DNA from: an uncultured Verrucomicrobiota bacterium
GTDB taxonomy: Bacteria > Verrucomicrobiota > Kiritimatiellia > CAIVKH01
DNA: 8,990 nucleotides
Reading direction: 5' to 3'
Assembly (NCBI GenBank): GCA_937894535.1
Contig: CALBHI010000502.1
Location: 1-8,990 of the forward strand
How positions within the stretch are numbered: the first letter of the stretch is position 1; the number at the start of each line of letters is the position of its first letter. This document shows positions 1-6,837 of the stretch, piece by piece. A program made the position numbers and the translations under genes. A model generated the notes under the pieces. It saw nothing but the letters and a program-made list of their open reading frames with translations. It was not told where the DNA came from and ran no database searches.

Positions 1-2
1 TC

Positions 3-1766
3 GACTCGATCAAGCGGCTGGAAATCCTGATCGCCTTCGCGAAGGAAATTCCGGGTGCGCCGGAGGATTTGCCGGAGACGCTGAACGCGAGCAAGACGCT
101 GGGCGAGGTGCTGGAGAAGGTCGCCGGATTTACCTCATCCGCACCCGCTGTCGCTCCGTCCGCACACCCTGCTTCGTCCGGCACCCCGGCTCCAGCCCCG
201 AAACTGGCCGGTGTGTACCGCAACCTGATCAGCCTCAAGGCCTCGCCGCTTCCGCAAGTGGATGCGAGCATCAAGCCGTCCGGCGTGGTGATCGTGACCG
301 ATGATGGGGAAGGCTTCTCCGATGCGATGGTGAAGGCGTTGAAGAAGCAGGGCACGGCAACCCGCCTGATTGGTCCGGTTGCTCGCGCTGGCGTCGAGGC
401 CGTAGCCTTGCACGACATCAAGGCCGTTGCACAGTGGGTCGATGCCGTGCGTGCTTCCGAGGGCGCCATCGGTGGCGTGATCCATCTCCTCCCGTTGCGC
501 AAGGCTCCGGCCATGGACACGCTGAAACTCGCCGACTGGCAGAAGCTGGTCGATGAGGAAGTGAAGGGCCTCTTCTATCTGCTCAAGGCCGTTTCCGCCG
601 ACATGAAAAAAGGTTCCGGCAAGTGCGTACTCGCCGCCACCGCGCTCGGAAAGTCCGGCCGTGACGGTCTGCTGCCGCAGCCGGCCAATCCATGGCGCGG
701 CGGCATCATGGGTCTGATGAAGAGCGTGGCCGATGAATGGCCAAACGCGGTGTGCAAGGTGATTGACCTCTCCGGCGAAAGTTCCGCGAAGGCGATTCCG
801 TCGCTGCTCGCCGAAACCGCCGCGGCCCAGAAACAGAAGGAAATCTATTACCGCGCGGGCCAGCGTTTCGTGACGGAAACCAAAACCGTCGCGCTCGACC
901 GGGCCAAGGCGCGCCTGACCTTCGCTCGCGAGAATGTCATCCTCGTGATCGGTGGTGCCCGCGGCATCACTTCGCTGATCGCGCAGGAAATCGCCCGCCG
1001 CCACCAGCCGACCCTCGTGCTGGCCGGCCGCTCCCCGTGGCCCGAGGCCGCCGAGTCCGCCGCGACCGCCAGCCTGACCGATCCCGCTGCGATCAAAAAG
1101 GTGTTGTTCGAGCAGGCCAAGGCTACCGGCCGTGCGATGTCCCCGAAGGAGGTCGAACGCGACTGCCAGCGCATCCTCGCCGACCGGACGATGCGCGCCA
1201 ACCGTGCCGCCATGGAGCAGGCCGGATCCCGCGTCGCGTACTATCCGGTCGATGTAACCGACGAAGCCGGGATGACCGCGATGATCAAGGACATCTACGC
1301 TAACTTCGGCCGTCTCGACGGTGTGATCAACGGTGCCGGCATCATCGAGGACAAGCTGATCGAGGACAAGACCCCGGAGTCGTTTGACCGCGTGTTCGAC
1401 AACAAGGTGAAGTCGGTCTACCTGCTCAGCCGCCTGCTCAAGCCCGAGTCGCTCAAGTTCCTCGTGCTCTTCTCGTCGATCGCCGGCTGGTTCGGCAACC
1501 GCGGCCAGTCCGACTACGCCGCCGCGAACGAAGTGCTGAACCGCATGGCCATGTACCTCGATGAGCGCTGGAACAACCGCGTGGTGGCGATCGACTGGGG
1601 TCCGTGGGACCAGCTCGGCATGGCCTCGGAACAGGTGAAGAAACAGTTCCAGGAGCGCGGGGTCGGGCTGATCGATCCTGATGCCGGGCGCGACTACATG
1701 ATCGACGAGATCATGTACGGCGAACGTTCACAGGCGATCATCGTGGCCGAAGGCGAGTTGCTGTAA
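3..1766 (+). CDS. PfaA-like lipid/polyketide synthase, C-terminal part (ACP tail + ketoreductase), 5' truncated
   Basis: Reading frame is open to the window's left edge, so this is the C-terminal 587 residues of a larger protein; apparent starts such as TTG at 69 are internal. It opens with DSIKRLEIL, the end of an acyl-carrier domain; the Ser carries the phosphopantetheine arm in this family. An Ala/Pro-rich linker (about 120-210) separates ACP from KR. The KR has a non-catalytic N-terminal half and a catalytic half with the NADPH loop GGARGIT (951-971), and Lys468, Ser492, Tyr505 and Asn509 of the visible part, with the Lys-Tyr spacing (37) and Ser-Tyr spacing (13) of active KRs. The segment GNRGQSDYAAANEVLN and a roughly 60-residue helical insertion after AGRSPWPE are typical of PUFA-synthase KRs. 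It would reduce the beta-ketoacyl-ACP to the hydroxyacyl form. Unlike canonical PfaA, the protein stops right after the KR with no DH. KS, AT and further ACPs presumably lie upstream, but that is not visible. Confidence 0.9.
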   Translation, partial: DSIKRLEILIAFAKEIPGAPEDLPETLNASKTLGEVLEKVAGFTSSAPAVAPSAHPASSGTPAPAPKLAGVYRNLISLKASPLPQVDASIKPSGVVIVTDDGEGFSDAMVKALKKQGTATRLIGPVARAGVEAVALHDIKAVAQWVDAVRASEGAIGGVIHLLPLRKAPAMDTLKLADWQKLVDEEVKGLFYLLKAVSADMKKGSGKCVLAATALGKSGRDGLLPQPANPWRGGIMGLMKSVADEWPNAVCKVIDLSGESSAKAIPSLLAETAAAQKQKEIYYRAGQRFVTETKTVALDRAKARLTFARENVILVIGGARGITSLIAQEIARRHQPTLVLAGRSPWPEAAESAATASLTDPAAIKKVLFEQAKATGRAMSPKEVERDCQRILADRTMRANRAAMEQAGSRVAYYPVDVTDEAGMTAMIKDIYANFGRLDGVINGAGIIEDKLIEDKTPESFDRVFDNKVKSVYLLSRLLKPESLKFLVLFSSIAGWFGNRGQSDYAAANEVLNRMAMYLDERWNNRVVAIDWGPWDQLGMASEQVKKQFQERGVGLIDPDAGRDYMIDEIMYGERSQAIIVAEGELL

Positions 1767-1791
1767 GCGCGGCCGATGATCCGGACTAAAC

Positions 1792-2223
1792 ATGAGCGCT
1801 TTCTCGATGCTGCTGGTGACGGCACAGGCCCTGCTGCTGCTCGCACTCGCGGCCAGCGGACCGTTGTTGCCACGCGGAGGACCCTTGCTGCCGGTGCTCG
1901 GCGGGATCCTGCTCGGTCTCGGCTCCGTGTGGACCATGCGGACCTCGAAACTGCGCATCCATCCCGAACCGCATCCCGAGGCCACGCTGGTGCAACACGG
2001 TCCGTACCGCTGGATCCGGCATCCGATGTACAGCGCCGTGTTGCTCGTCGCGGCGGGTTGGGTCGCTGCCGACCCCGCACCCTGGCGGATCGCCGCATGG
2101 ACCGCGTTGCTGGGTGTCCTGCTTGCGAAGTTGTCGCGCGAGGAGCGTTTGTGGAGCGCCCGGATACCCGCGTACCGGGCGTACATGGCCCGAACCCGAC
2201 GCCTGGTTCCTTTTGTGTATTGA
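1792..2223 (+). CDS. Membrane methyltransferase, isoprenylcysteine carboxyl methyltransferase (ICMT/PEMT) type
   Basis: A 143-residue integral membrane protein. Hydrophobic segments lie at about residues 4-22, 31-48 and 80-112. The hallmarks of the ICMT/phospholipid methyltransferase superfamily are present: GPYRWIRHPMY at 70-80, the acidic LSREERLW at 114-121, and a C-terminal YRAYMARTRRLVPF stretch, which together form the S-adenosylmethionine site in this family. Members methylate O or N atoms of lipophilic substrates at the membrane; prenyl-Cys is not expected in bacteria. It starts at ATG 1792, 25 bases after the synthase stop and 64 bases before the ketosynthase gene, all in one direction, so it is probably co-transcribed with them. 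By analogy with ICMT-like enzymes that accompany type III PKSs for phenolic lipids, I infer that it methylates the synthase's product. No clear Shine-Dalgarno is seen. Family call is firm; substrate is unknown. Confidence 0.85.
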   Translation: MSAFSMLLVTAQALLLLALAASGPLLPRGGPLLPVLGGILLGLGSVWTMRTSKLRIHPEPHPEATLVQHGPYRWIRHPMYSAVLLVAAGWVAADPAPWRIAAWTALLGVLLAKLSREERLWSARIPAYRAYMARTRRLVPFVY

Positions 2224-2287
2224 TGGAGACACAGTGCCCCCTGGCCGGGCAGCACCGCCGCGCTGCGGTTGAACGGATACTGTTTTG

Positions 2288-3694
2288 ATGAAAAACAACC
2301 ACGACCACGACATCGCCATCGTCGGCATGGCCTGCCTGTTCGCCCAGGCTCCGGACGTCGCGACCTATTGGGACCGCATCCTCGCCGGGGCCGTGGCCAT
2401 TGGGGACCACCCGGATCCGGATATCCTGCGCTATTTCGATCCGGACTCCGAGGCCTTCGAGCGCATCTACACCAAACGCGGTGCGTTTCTCGGCGACCTC
2501 GCGAAATTCAATCCGCTGGAATTCGGCGTGATGCCCGACTCGCTCGACGGCGTGGAGCCCGACCACTTCCTCGCCCTCAAGGTCGCCAAGGCTGCGCTCG
2601 ATGATGCGGGCTGGCAACGCCAGAAGAATTTTCCGCGCGAACGCACCGACATCATCATCGGCCACGGCGTCTACGTGAATCCGAGCAACGTGAACTGGAT
2701 CCAGCACGGCCTCGTGCTCGACCAGACCGTGGCCCTGCTCGGCGAGATCAATCCGAACTGGACTACCGCCGAGTTGCAGGAGATCCACCGCAAGCTCAAG
2801 GCCCAGTTGCCGCCGCTGAATGCCGCGATCATTCCCTCGATGATCCCGAACATCATCGCCGGCCGCATTGCCAACCGCCTCGACCTGATGGGGGCGAACT
2901 ACATCGTCGACGCCGCGTGCGCCTCGTCGATCGTCGCCATCACCCACGGCGTGAACAACCTCCTGTTGAACCGGTGTGATGCCGCGCTGGTCGGCGGCGT
3001 GCAGGCCTGCATGTTGCCGCAGGACCTGATGACCTTCTGCCAGATCGATGCCCTGTCGCGGCGCAACGATTCGCCGCGCCCGTTTGATGCCGATGCCGAC
3101 GGCACGTTGTTCGGCGAAGGCGTGGGCATGGCCGTGCTGAAACGCCGCAAGGATGCCGAACGCGACGGCGACCGCATTTATGCGGTGATCAAGGGCTATG
3201 GTCTGGCCAGCGACGGCAAATCATCCGGTCTGCTCGCCCCGCGCCTTGAAGGGGAAATCCTCGCCATCCGCCGCGCCTACGAAACCTCCGGCATCGATCC
3301 GCGCACCATCGGCATGCTCGAGGCCCACGCGACCGGGATTCCGCTCGGCGATGCCACCGAGATCAAGGCCTACCGCGAGGTGTTCGGCCCCGGTGCGAAG
3401 TCCGGCCCCGACTGTGCCGTCGGTTCGGTCAAGTCGATGATCGGCCACTGCGTGCCCGCCGCCGGCATCGGCAGCACCATCAAGGCGGTCATGGCCCTGC
3501 ACCAGAAGATCATCCCGCCCACCGCGCAATTTTCCAAGCCGCACCCGACCCTCGGCCTCGCCGGTTCGCCGTTCTACATCAGCACCGAAACCCGTCCGTG
3601 GATCCACGCCGGCCGCACGCCGCGCCGCGCCGGGGTGAGCGCGATGGGCTTCGGCGGCATCAATTCGCACCTGTTGCTCGAGGAGGTCGCATGA
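2288..3694 (+). CDS. Freestanding beta-ketoacyl synthase (KS) of a PUFA/secondary-lipid synthase
   Basis: A 468-residue single-domain KS. It begins with the usual KS N-terminus DIAIVGMACLFAQAPD. Catalytic Cys211 sits in DAACASS, followed by His347 (EAHATGIPLGD), Lys382 and His387 (GSVKSMIGH); the Cys-His spacings of 136 and 176 residues fit an active condensing enzyme. The C-terminal glycine-rich GFGGINSHLLLEE closes the domain. It catalyses decarboxylative Claisen condensation between a Cys-bound acyl chain and a malonyl-ACP-type extender. The region between about residues 145 and 200 is longer than in simple FabF proteins, as in large PKS-type KSs. ATG 2288 is chosen over the adjoining TTG 2285; an in-frame stop at 2270-2272 rules out a longer N-terminus. 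No AT, ACP or chain-length-factor domain is attached. Its stop overlaps the start of the next gene, so the KS and the AT-DH protein are probably made in step and act together. The first catalytic His motif is HATG instead of the common HGTG. Confidence 0.92.
   Translation: MKNNHDHDIAIVGMACLFAQAPDVATYWDRILAGAVAIGDHPDPDILRYFDPDSEAFERIYTKRGAFLGDLAKFNPLEFGVMPDSLDGVEPDHFLALKVAKAALDDAGWQRQKNFPRERTDIIIGHGVYVNPSNVNWIQHGLVLDQTVALLGEINPNWTTAELQEIHRKLKAQLPPLNAAIIPSMIPNIIAGRIANRLDLMGANYIVDAACASSIVAITHGVNNLLLNRCDAALVGGVQACMLPQDLMTFCQIDALSRRNDSPRPFDADADGTLFGEGVGMAVLKRRKDAERDGDRIYAVIKGYGLASDGKSSGLLAPRLEGEILAIRRAYETSGIDPRTIGMLEAHATGIPLGDATEIKAYREVFGPGAKSGPDCAVGSVKSMIGHCVPAAGIGSTIKAVMALHQKIIPPTAQFSKPHPTLGLAGSPFYISTETRPWIHAGRTPRRAGVSAMGFGGINSHLLLEEVA
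3681..3687 (+). promoter_or_regulatory. Strong Shine-Dalgarno deciding the start of the AT-DH gene
   Basis: AGGAGGT lies inside the last codons of the KS gene, three bases before ATG 3691. The ATG overlaps the KS stop (ATGA), a classic translational-coupling arrangement. This fixes the start at 3691 rather than at the in-frame ATG 3598, which would overlap KS coding sequence and add a non-domain arginine-rich stretch. Confidence 0.8.
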
Positions 3695-6600
3695 TCACCC
3701 CGCGCACCCGCCCCTGCGAGTTGTTCCTGCTGAGTGCGCCCGACCGTGCCGCATTGATCGCTGCGGTGACCGCACTGGAAGGCAAGGTCGCGAGCGACAG
3801 CCTGCCGGAACTCGCTGCCGCCTGCGCCCGGTCGTGGAATCCGGCCGCGCCCACGCTCGCCTTCATCGCCAGCGATACGGCCGATCTAGCGAAAAAAACC
3901 GCCTTCGCCCGCGAAAAGCTCGCCGAGCCGGACCGCACGAAAATCCAGTCCAAGGGAGGCGTTTTCTATTTCGAGGACCGCATCGGTCCCAAAGGCCGCA
4001 CCGCGTTTATCTTCCCCGGCGAAGGCGCGCAGTACCTGAATATGCTGTCCGACCTCGCGGTGTATTTTCCCGAAGTGCGCGGGGCGTTTGATCTCGTCGA
4101 TCACGCCTGCCTGGCCGCGGGTGGCGACGACCGTCCGAGCGCCCGCGTGTTCCCGGTGTCAGGTACGCCCGAGGAGCAGCACAAGGCGCTGTTCGAGATG
4201 GAAACCGCGGTCGAGGCCGTGTCCGCCGCGAACCTCGGCCTCTCCGCCCTGTTTGCCCGCCTCGGCATCAAGGCCGACGCCGTGGTCGGCCACAGCAGCG
4301 GCGAGTTCATCGCCCTCGATGCCTCGGGCGTGGTGCGCTTTGCCGATGATGCGCAACGTGGCGCGTTCATCCGCGACGGATTCCTCGGCGTCAAGAAACT
4401 GGTCAGCCGCACCGACATTCCGCGCGGCATCCTGATCACCGTCGGCGGCGTGGCCCGCGACAAGGTCGAAACGGTGATGAGGCCGCACGGCGACGAGGTG
4501 CTCATCGCGATGGACAACTGTCCGCACCAGGTCGTGCTGTGTGCGAAACCCGCGTTGGTCGAGACGGTGATGAAGGGCTTATCCGCGCAGGGGGCGATCG
4601 TCGGGCAGCTTGAATTTGACCGTCCATACCACACCCTCTGGTTTACGCCGGCACTGGATGGATTGCGCGAACTGTTCGACACCTATGGGGTGCATGCCCC
4701 GCGCATCGAAACCTGGTCGTGCCTGACCGCCCAGCCGTTCCCGGACGACGTCGAAGGCATCAAGCAGACCGCGGTCGGTCAGTGGGCCGGCGCGGTGCGC
4801 TTCCGTGAGACCATCGAGAACATGTATGCCGCGGGGGTGCGCACCTTCATCGAAATCGGACCGCGCGGCATCCTCACGGCGTTTGTGAACGACATCCTCA
4901 AGGACCGCGAGATGCTGGCCATCGCCGCGAACCGGATGCAGAAATCCGGCTGGGAGCACCTGGTGTTCAACCTCGCCATGCTCGCCGCGCACGGCATCGC
5001 GTTTGATCCGTCGGTCCTGTTCGAAGGCCGCGTCCGCACCGCGCCGGAACCGGCCCGCAAAGGCAGGGACTATGCTTTCTACTCCTACACCCCGCGGCTG
5101 AAGGGTACCGGGATCGGATTGAAACTGCCCAAGGCTGCACCGGTATCGGGCGGCGAATCGACGGTGATCGAAGCGGACCGCAGCCACTGGACGGTACACC
5201 CCGATGATGCCGAACCGCTGCGTCCGGCGCTGATGGCCTACCTCGACACGATGGAGCAGTTCCTGCACCTGCAGGAGGAGGTCATGGGGAGCATGCTGGC
5301 GCAGGCCCATGGGACGACGTCCGCGGCCTCGGGTATGCCGGTTGCCGCTCCGGTGCCCGTGGCCGTCCAACCCGAGCCGCCGAAAGCGGTGCGTCCGCCG
5401 TCCACCCCGATGATCCACGACGTCGTGAACTACGAAGCCGGGAAATCGATGGAGGCCCTCGCGCACTATTCCGTGAAGGAACATGTCTTCCTGCTCGACC
5501 ATGCGTTGGGGCAGGGCGATGTCGCGGTGGGCGATCCCGCGTTGCGCGGATTTGCCGTGATGCCGCTGACCATGAGCCTGAACACGCTCTCCGAGGCGGC
5601 GCGCTCGTTGTTCCCCGGCAAGGTGGTCATTGGTCTGCGCGACATCCGCGCGAACAAGTGGGTGAGTTTCGAGAACGGCACGCGCACGGTGCGGTTGGTC
5701 GCGTCGGTGAAGTCCACCGGTGCGGTGACCGAGGTCCATGCCGCAATGCGCGAGGAAGATCCGTCCGATCCGCGCGCCGCGTTCCGTCCGCCGATGAACG
5801 AGGCGATCATCCAGCTCGCCGACGCCTATCCGCCTGCGCCACCCGCGCCGGTCTTCGCGCTGGAAAAACCGCGGCCGTGCCACTGGACCGGCGCCGCGAT
5901 TTATCCGACGCGCCTGTTCCACGGCAAGATGTTCCAGGGCATCACCTCGATCAACGGCTGGGGTGAAAACGGGGTCACCGGCACGGTCGAGGTGCTCGAC
6001 CGGACCAAGCTGCTCGCTTCCAACCCGAAGCCGGATTTCGCCATCGACGGAATCCTGCTCGACACCGTGGGTGGCACGCTTGGCCTCTGGGGCGCGTACG
6101 ACACCTACGACGGTTTCGTGTACCTGCCGTTCCGCATCGCCGGGGTGCAGTTCTACCAGGGCCTGCTTCCGGCGGGCACGGCGTTCGATCTGCACCTGCG
6201 GGTCACCCGGCGCACCGACGTCAGCGCCGCTGCCGACATCTACGCCTTTGATCAACAAGGGCGCGTCGCGGTGGGCATCCAGGGATGGGAAGACCGCGAC
6301 TTCAATGTCACCCCGGCCTTGCACCGGCTCACCCACGAACCGCTGGTCTATCCGTTTTGCGAGGCGGTGCCGGACGATGGCAGCGGCAGGGTCGTGGCGA
6401 TCACGCCGGAACTTCCCGCCGACTACTTCGAAAGCGGCCACCGGGTCTGGGAACACGTCCTGCGGTTGATCGTCCTGTCGCGTGCGGAACGCGAAACATG
6501 GAGCGCGGTGCCGGTGGCGGAACGCCGGACCTGGCTGCTCGCCCGTACCGCGGCCAAGGACGCGGTGCGGATGTTCCTTGCCCGCGCCTACGACCTGCGG

Positions 6601-6747
6601 GTGGGGGCGGCGGACATCGAGCTGGAGCCGGACGGACCCGACACCTTCGTGCCGCTCGGCTTCTGGCTCTCCCACATCCCGGTCACGCCGAAGGTCCGGG
6701 TCGCCTGGCAAGGCCCCTGCGCCATGGCCACGTTGCTTCTGTCCTGA
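3691..6747 (+). CDS. Acyltransferase-dehydratase polyketide/lipid synthase subunit with PPTase-like C-terminus
   Basis: A 1018-residue multidomain protein. Residues ~103-405 are a PfaB/MAT-like acyltransferase: GEGAQ (110-114), the nucleophile elbow GHSSGE with Ser202, YHT with His314, and FIEIGPRG. It would load acyl or malonyl units onto ACP. Residues ~500-540 are helical (MAYLDTMEQFLHLQEEVMG), followed by an Ala/Pro linker at 543-571. Residues ~593-880 are a double-hotdog dehydratase of the PUFA/enediyne type: His604 in LLDHALG, the signature PLTMSL..LSEAA..LFPGK, LFHGKMFQG (742-750), and Asp791 in ILLDTVGG in the usual catalytic Asp position. It would convert hydroxyacyl-ACP to enoyl-ACP. 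Residues ~905-1018 resemble the phosphopantetheinyl-transferase-like tails of such synthases (WLLARTAAKDAVR, then ADIELEPDG and a LSHIP segment), but with KD instead of KE. It is probably the last gene of the operon. AT and DH calls are firm; activity of the tail is uncertain. Confidence 0.88.
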   Translation: MITPRTRPCELFLLSAPDRAALIAAVTALEGKVASDSLPELAAACARSWNPAAPTLAFIASDTADLAKKTAFAREKLAEPDRTKIQSKGGVFYFEDRIGPKGRTAFIFPGEGAQYLNMLSDLAVYFPEVRGAFDLVDHACLAAGGDDRPSARVFPVSGTPEEQHKALFEMETAVEAVSAANLGLSALFARLGIKADAVVGHSSGEFIALDASGVVRFADDAQRGAFIRDGFLGVKKLVSRTDIPRGILITVGGVARDKVETVMRPHGDEVLIAMDNCPHQVVLCAKPALVETVMKGLSAQGAIVGQLEFDRPYHTLWFTPALDGLRELFDTYGVHAPRIETWSCLTAQPFPDDVEGIKQTAVGQWAGAVRFRETIENMYAAGVRTFIEIGPRGILTAFVNDILKDREMLAIAANRMQKSGWEHLVFNLAMLAAHGIAFDPSVLFEGRVRTAPEPARKGRDYAFYSYTPRLKGTGIGLKLPKAAPVSGGESTVIEADRSHWTVHPDDAEPLRPALMAYLDTMEQFLHLQEEVMGSMLAQAHGTTSAASGMPVAAPVPVAVQPEPPKAVRPPSTPMIHDVVNYEAGKSMEALAHYSVKEHVFLLDHALGQGDVAVGDPALRGFAVMPLTMSLNTLSEAARSLFPGKVVIGLRDIRANKWVSFENGTRTVRLVASVKSTGAVTEVHAAMREEDPSDPRAAFRPPMNEAIIQLADAYPPAPPAPVFALEKPRPCHWTGAAIYPTRLFHGKMFQGITSINGWGENGVTGTVEVLDRTKLLASNPKPDFAIDGILLDTVGGTLGLWGAYDTYDGFVYLPFRIAGVQFYQGLLPAGTAFDLHLRVTRRTDVSAAADIYAFDQQGRVAVGIQGWEDRDFNVTPALHRLTHEPLVYPFCEAVPDDGSGRVVAITPELPADYFESGHRVWEHVLRLIVLSRAERETWSAVPVAERRTWLLARTAAKDAVRMFLARAYDLRVGAADIELEPDGPDTFVPLGFWLSHIPVTPKVRVAWQGPCAMATLLLS

Positions 6748-6825
6748 ACAGCGCGGGTAGCTTGTTTTCGAGTGGAAAGCCTTGGTAATGGCAACATGAT
6801 TAATGATGAATCCACAGGTTGCAAT

Positions 6826-6829
6826 GGAG
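6826..6829 (+). promoter_or_regulatory. Shine-Dalgarno supporting the expansin-like gene start
   Basis: GGAG eight bases before ATG 6838. Starting here puts a typical Sec signal peptide at the very N-terminus, whereas the in-frame GTG 6772 or ATG 6796 would prepend a polar stretch of 14-22 residues. Confidence 0.5.
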
Positions 6830-6837
6830 TGGTCGGG

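Noticed and set aside
1776..2288. Second + strand open frame of 170 codons over the methyltransferase gene
   Set aside because: It has arginine-rich, low-complexity content. The overlapping frame at 1792-2223 carries the ICMT motifs and membrane segments.
1694..2947. Minus-strand open frame of 417 codons across the methyltransferase and KS genes
   Set aside because: It spans three well-supported + strand genes and their spacers, and has an Arg/Gly/Asp-rich, domain-free translation.
3598..3690. N-terminal extension of the AT-DH gene to ATG 3598
   Set aside because: It overlaps the conserved C-terminus of the KS gene, has no domain similarity, and ATG 3691 has a strong Shine-Dalgarno and an ATGA overlap.
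4579..6711. Long minus-strand open frame (about 710 codons) opposite the AT-DH gene
   Set aside because: Its translation is rich in Arg, His and Gly with no recognisable domain, while the + strand frame shows clear AT and DH motifs. Long antisense frames are expected in GC-rich genes.
6762..6789. Possible promoter TTGTTT / GGTAAT before the expansin-like gene
   Set aside because: Only three of six and four of six matches, with 16-base spacing; not better than chance in a 90-base gap. A promoter here is plausible but I cannot point to it.
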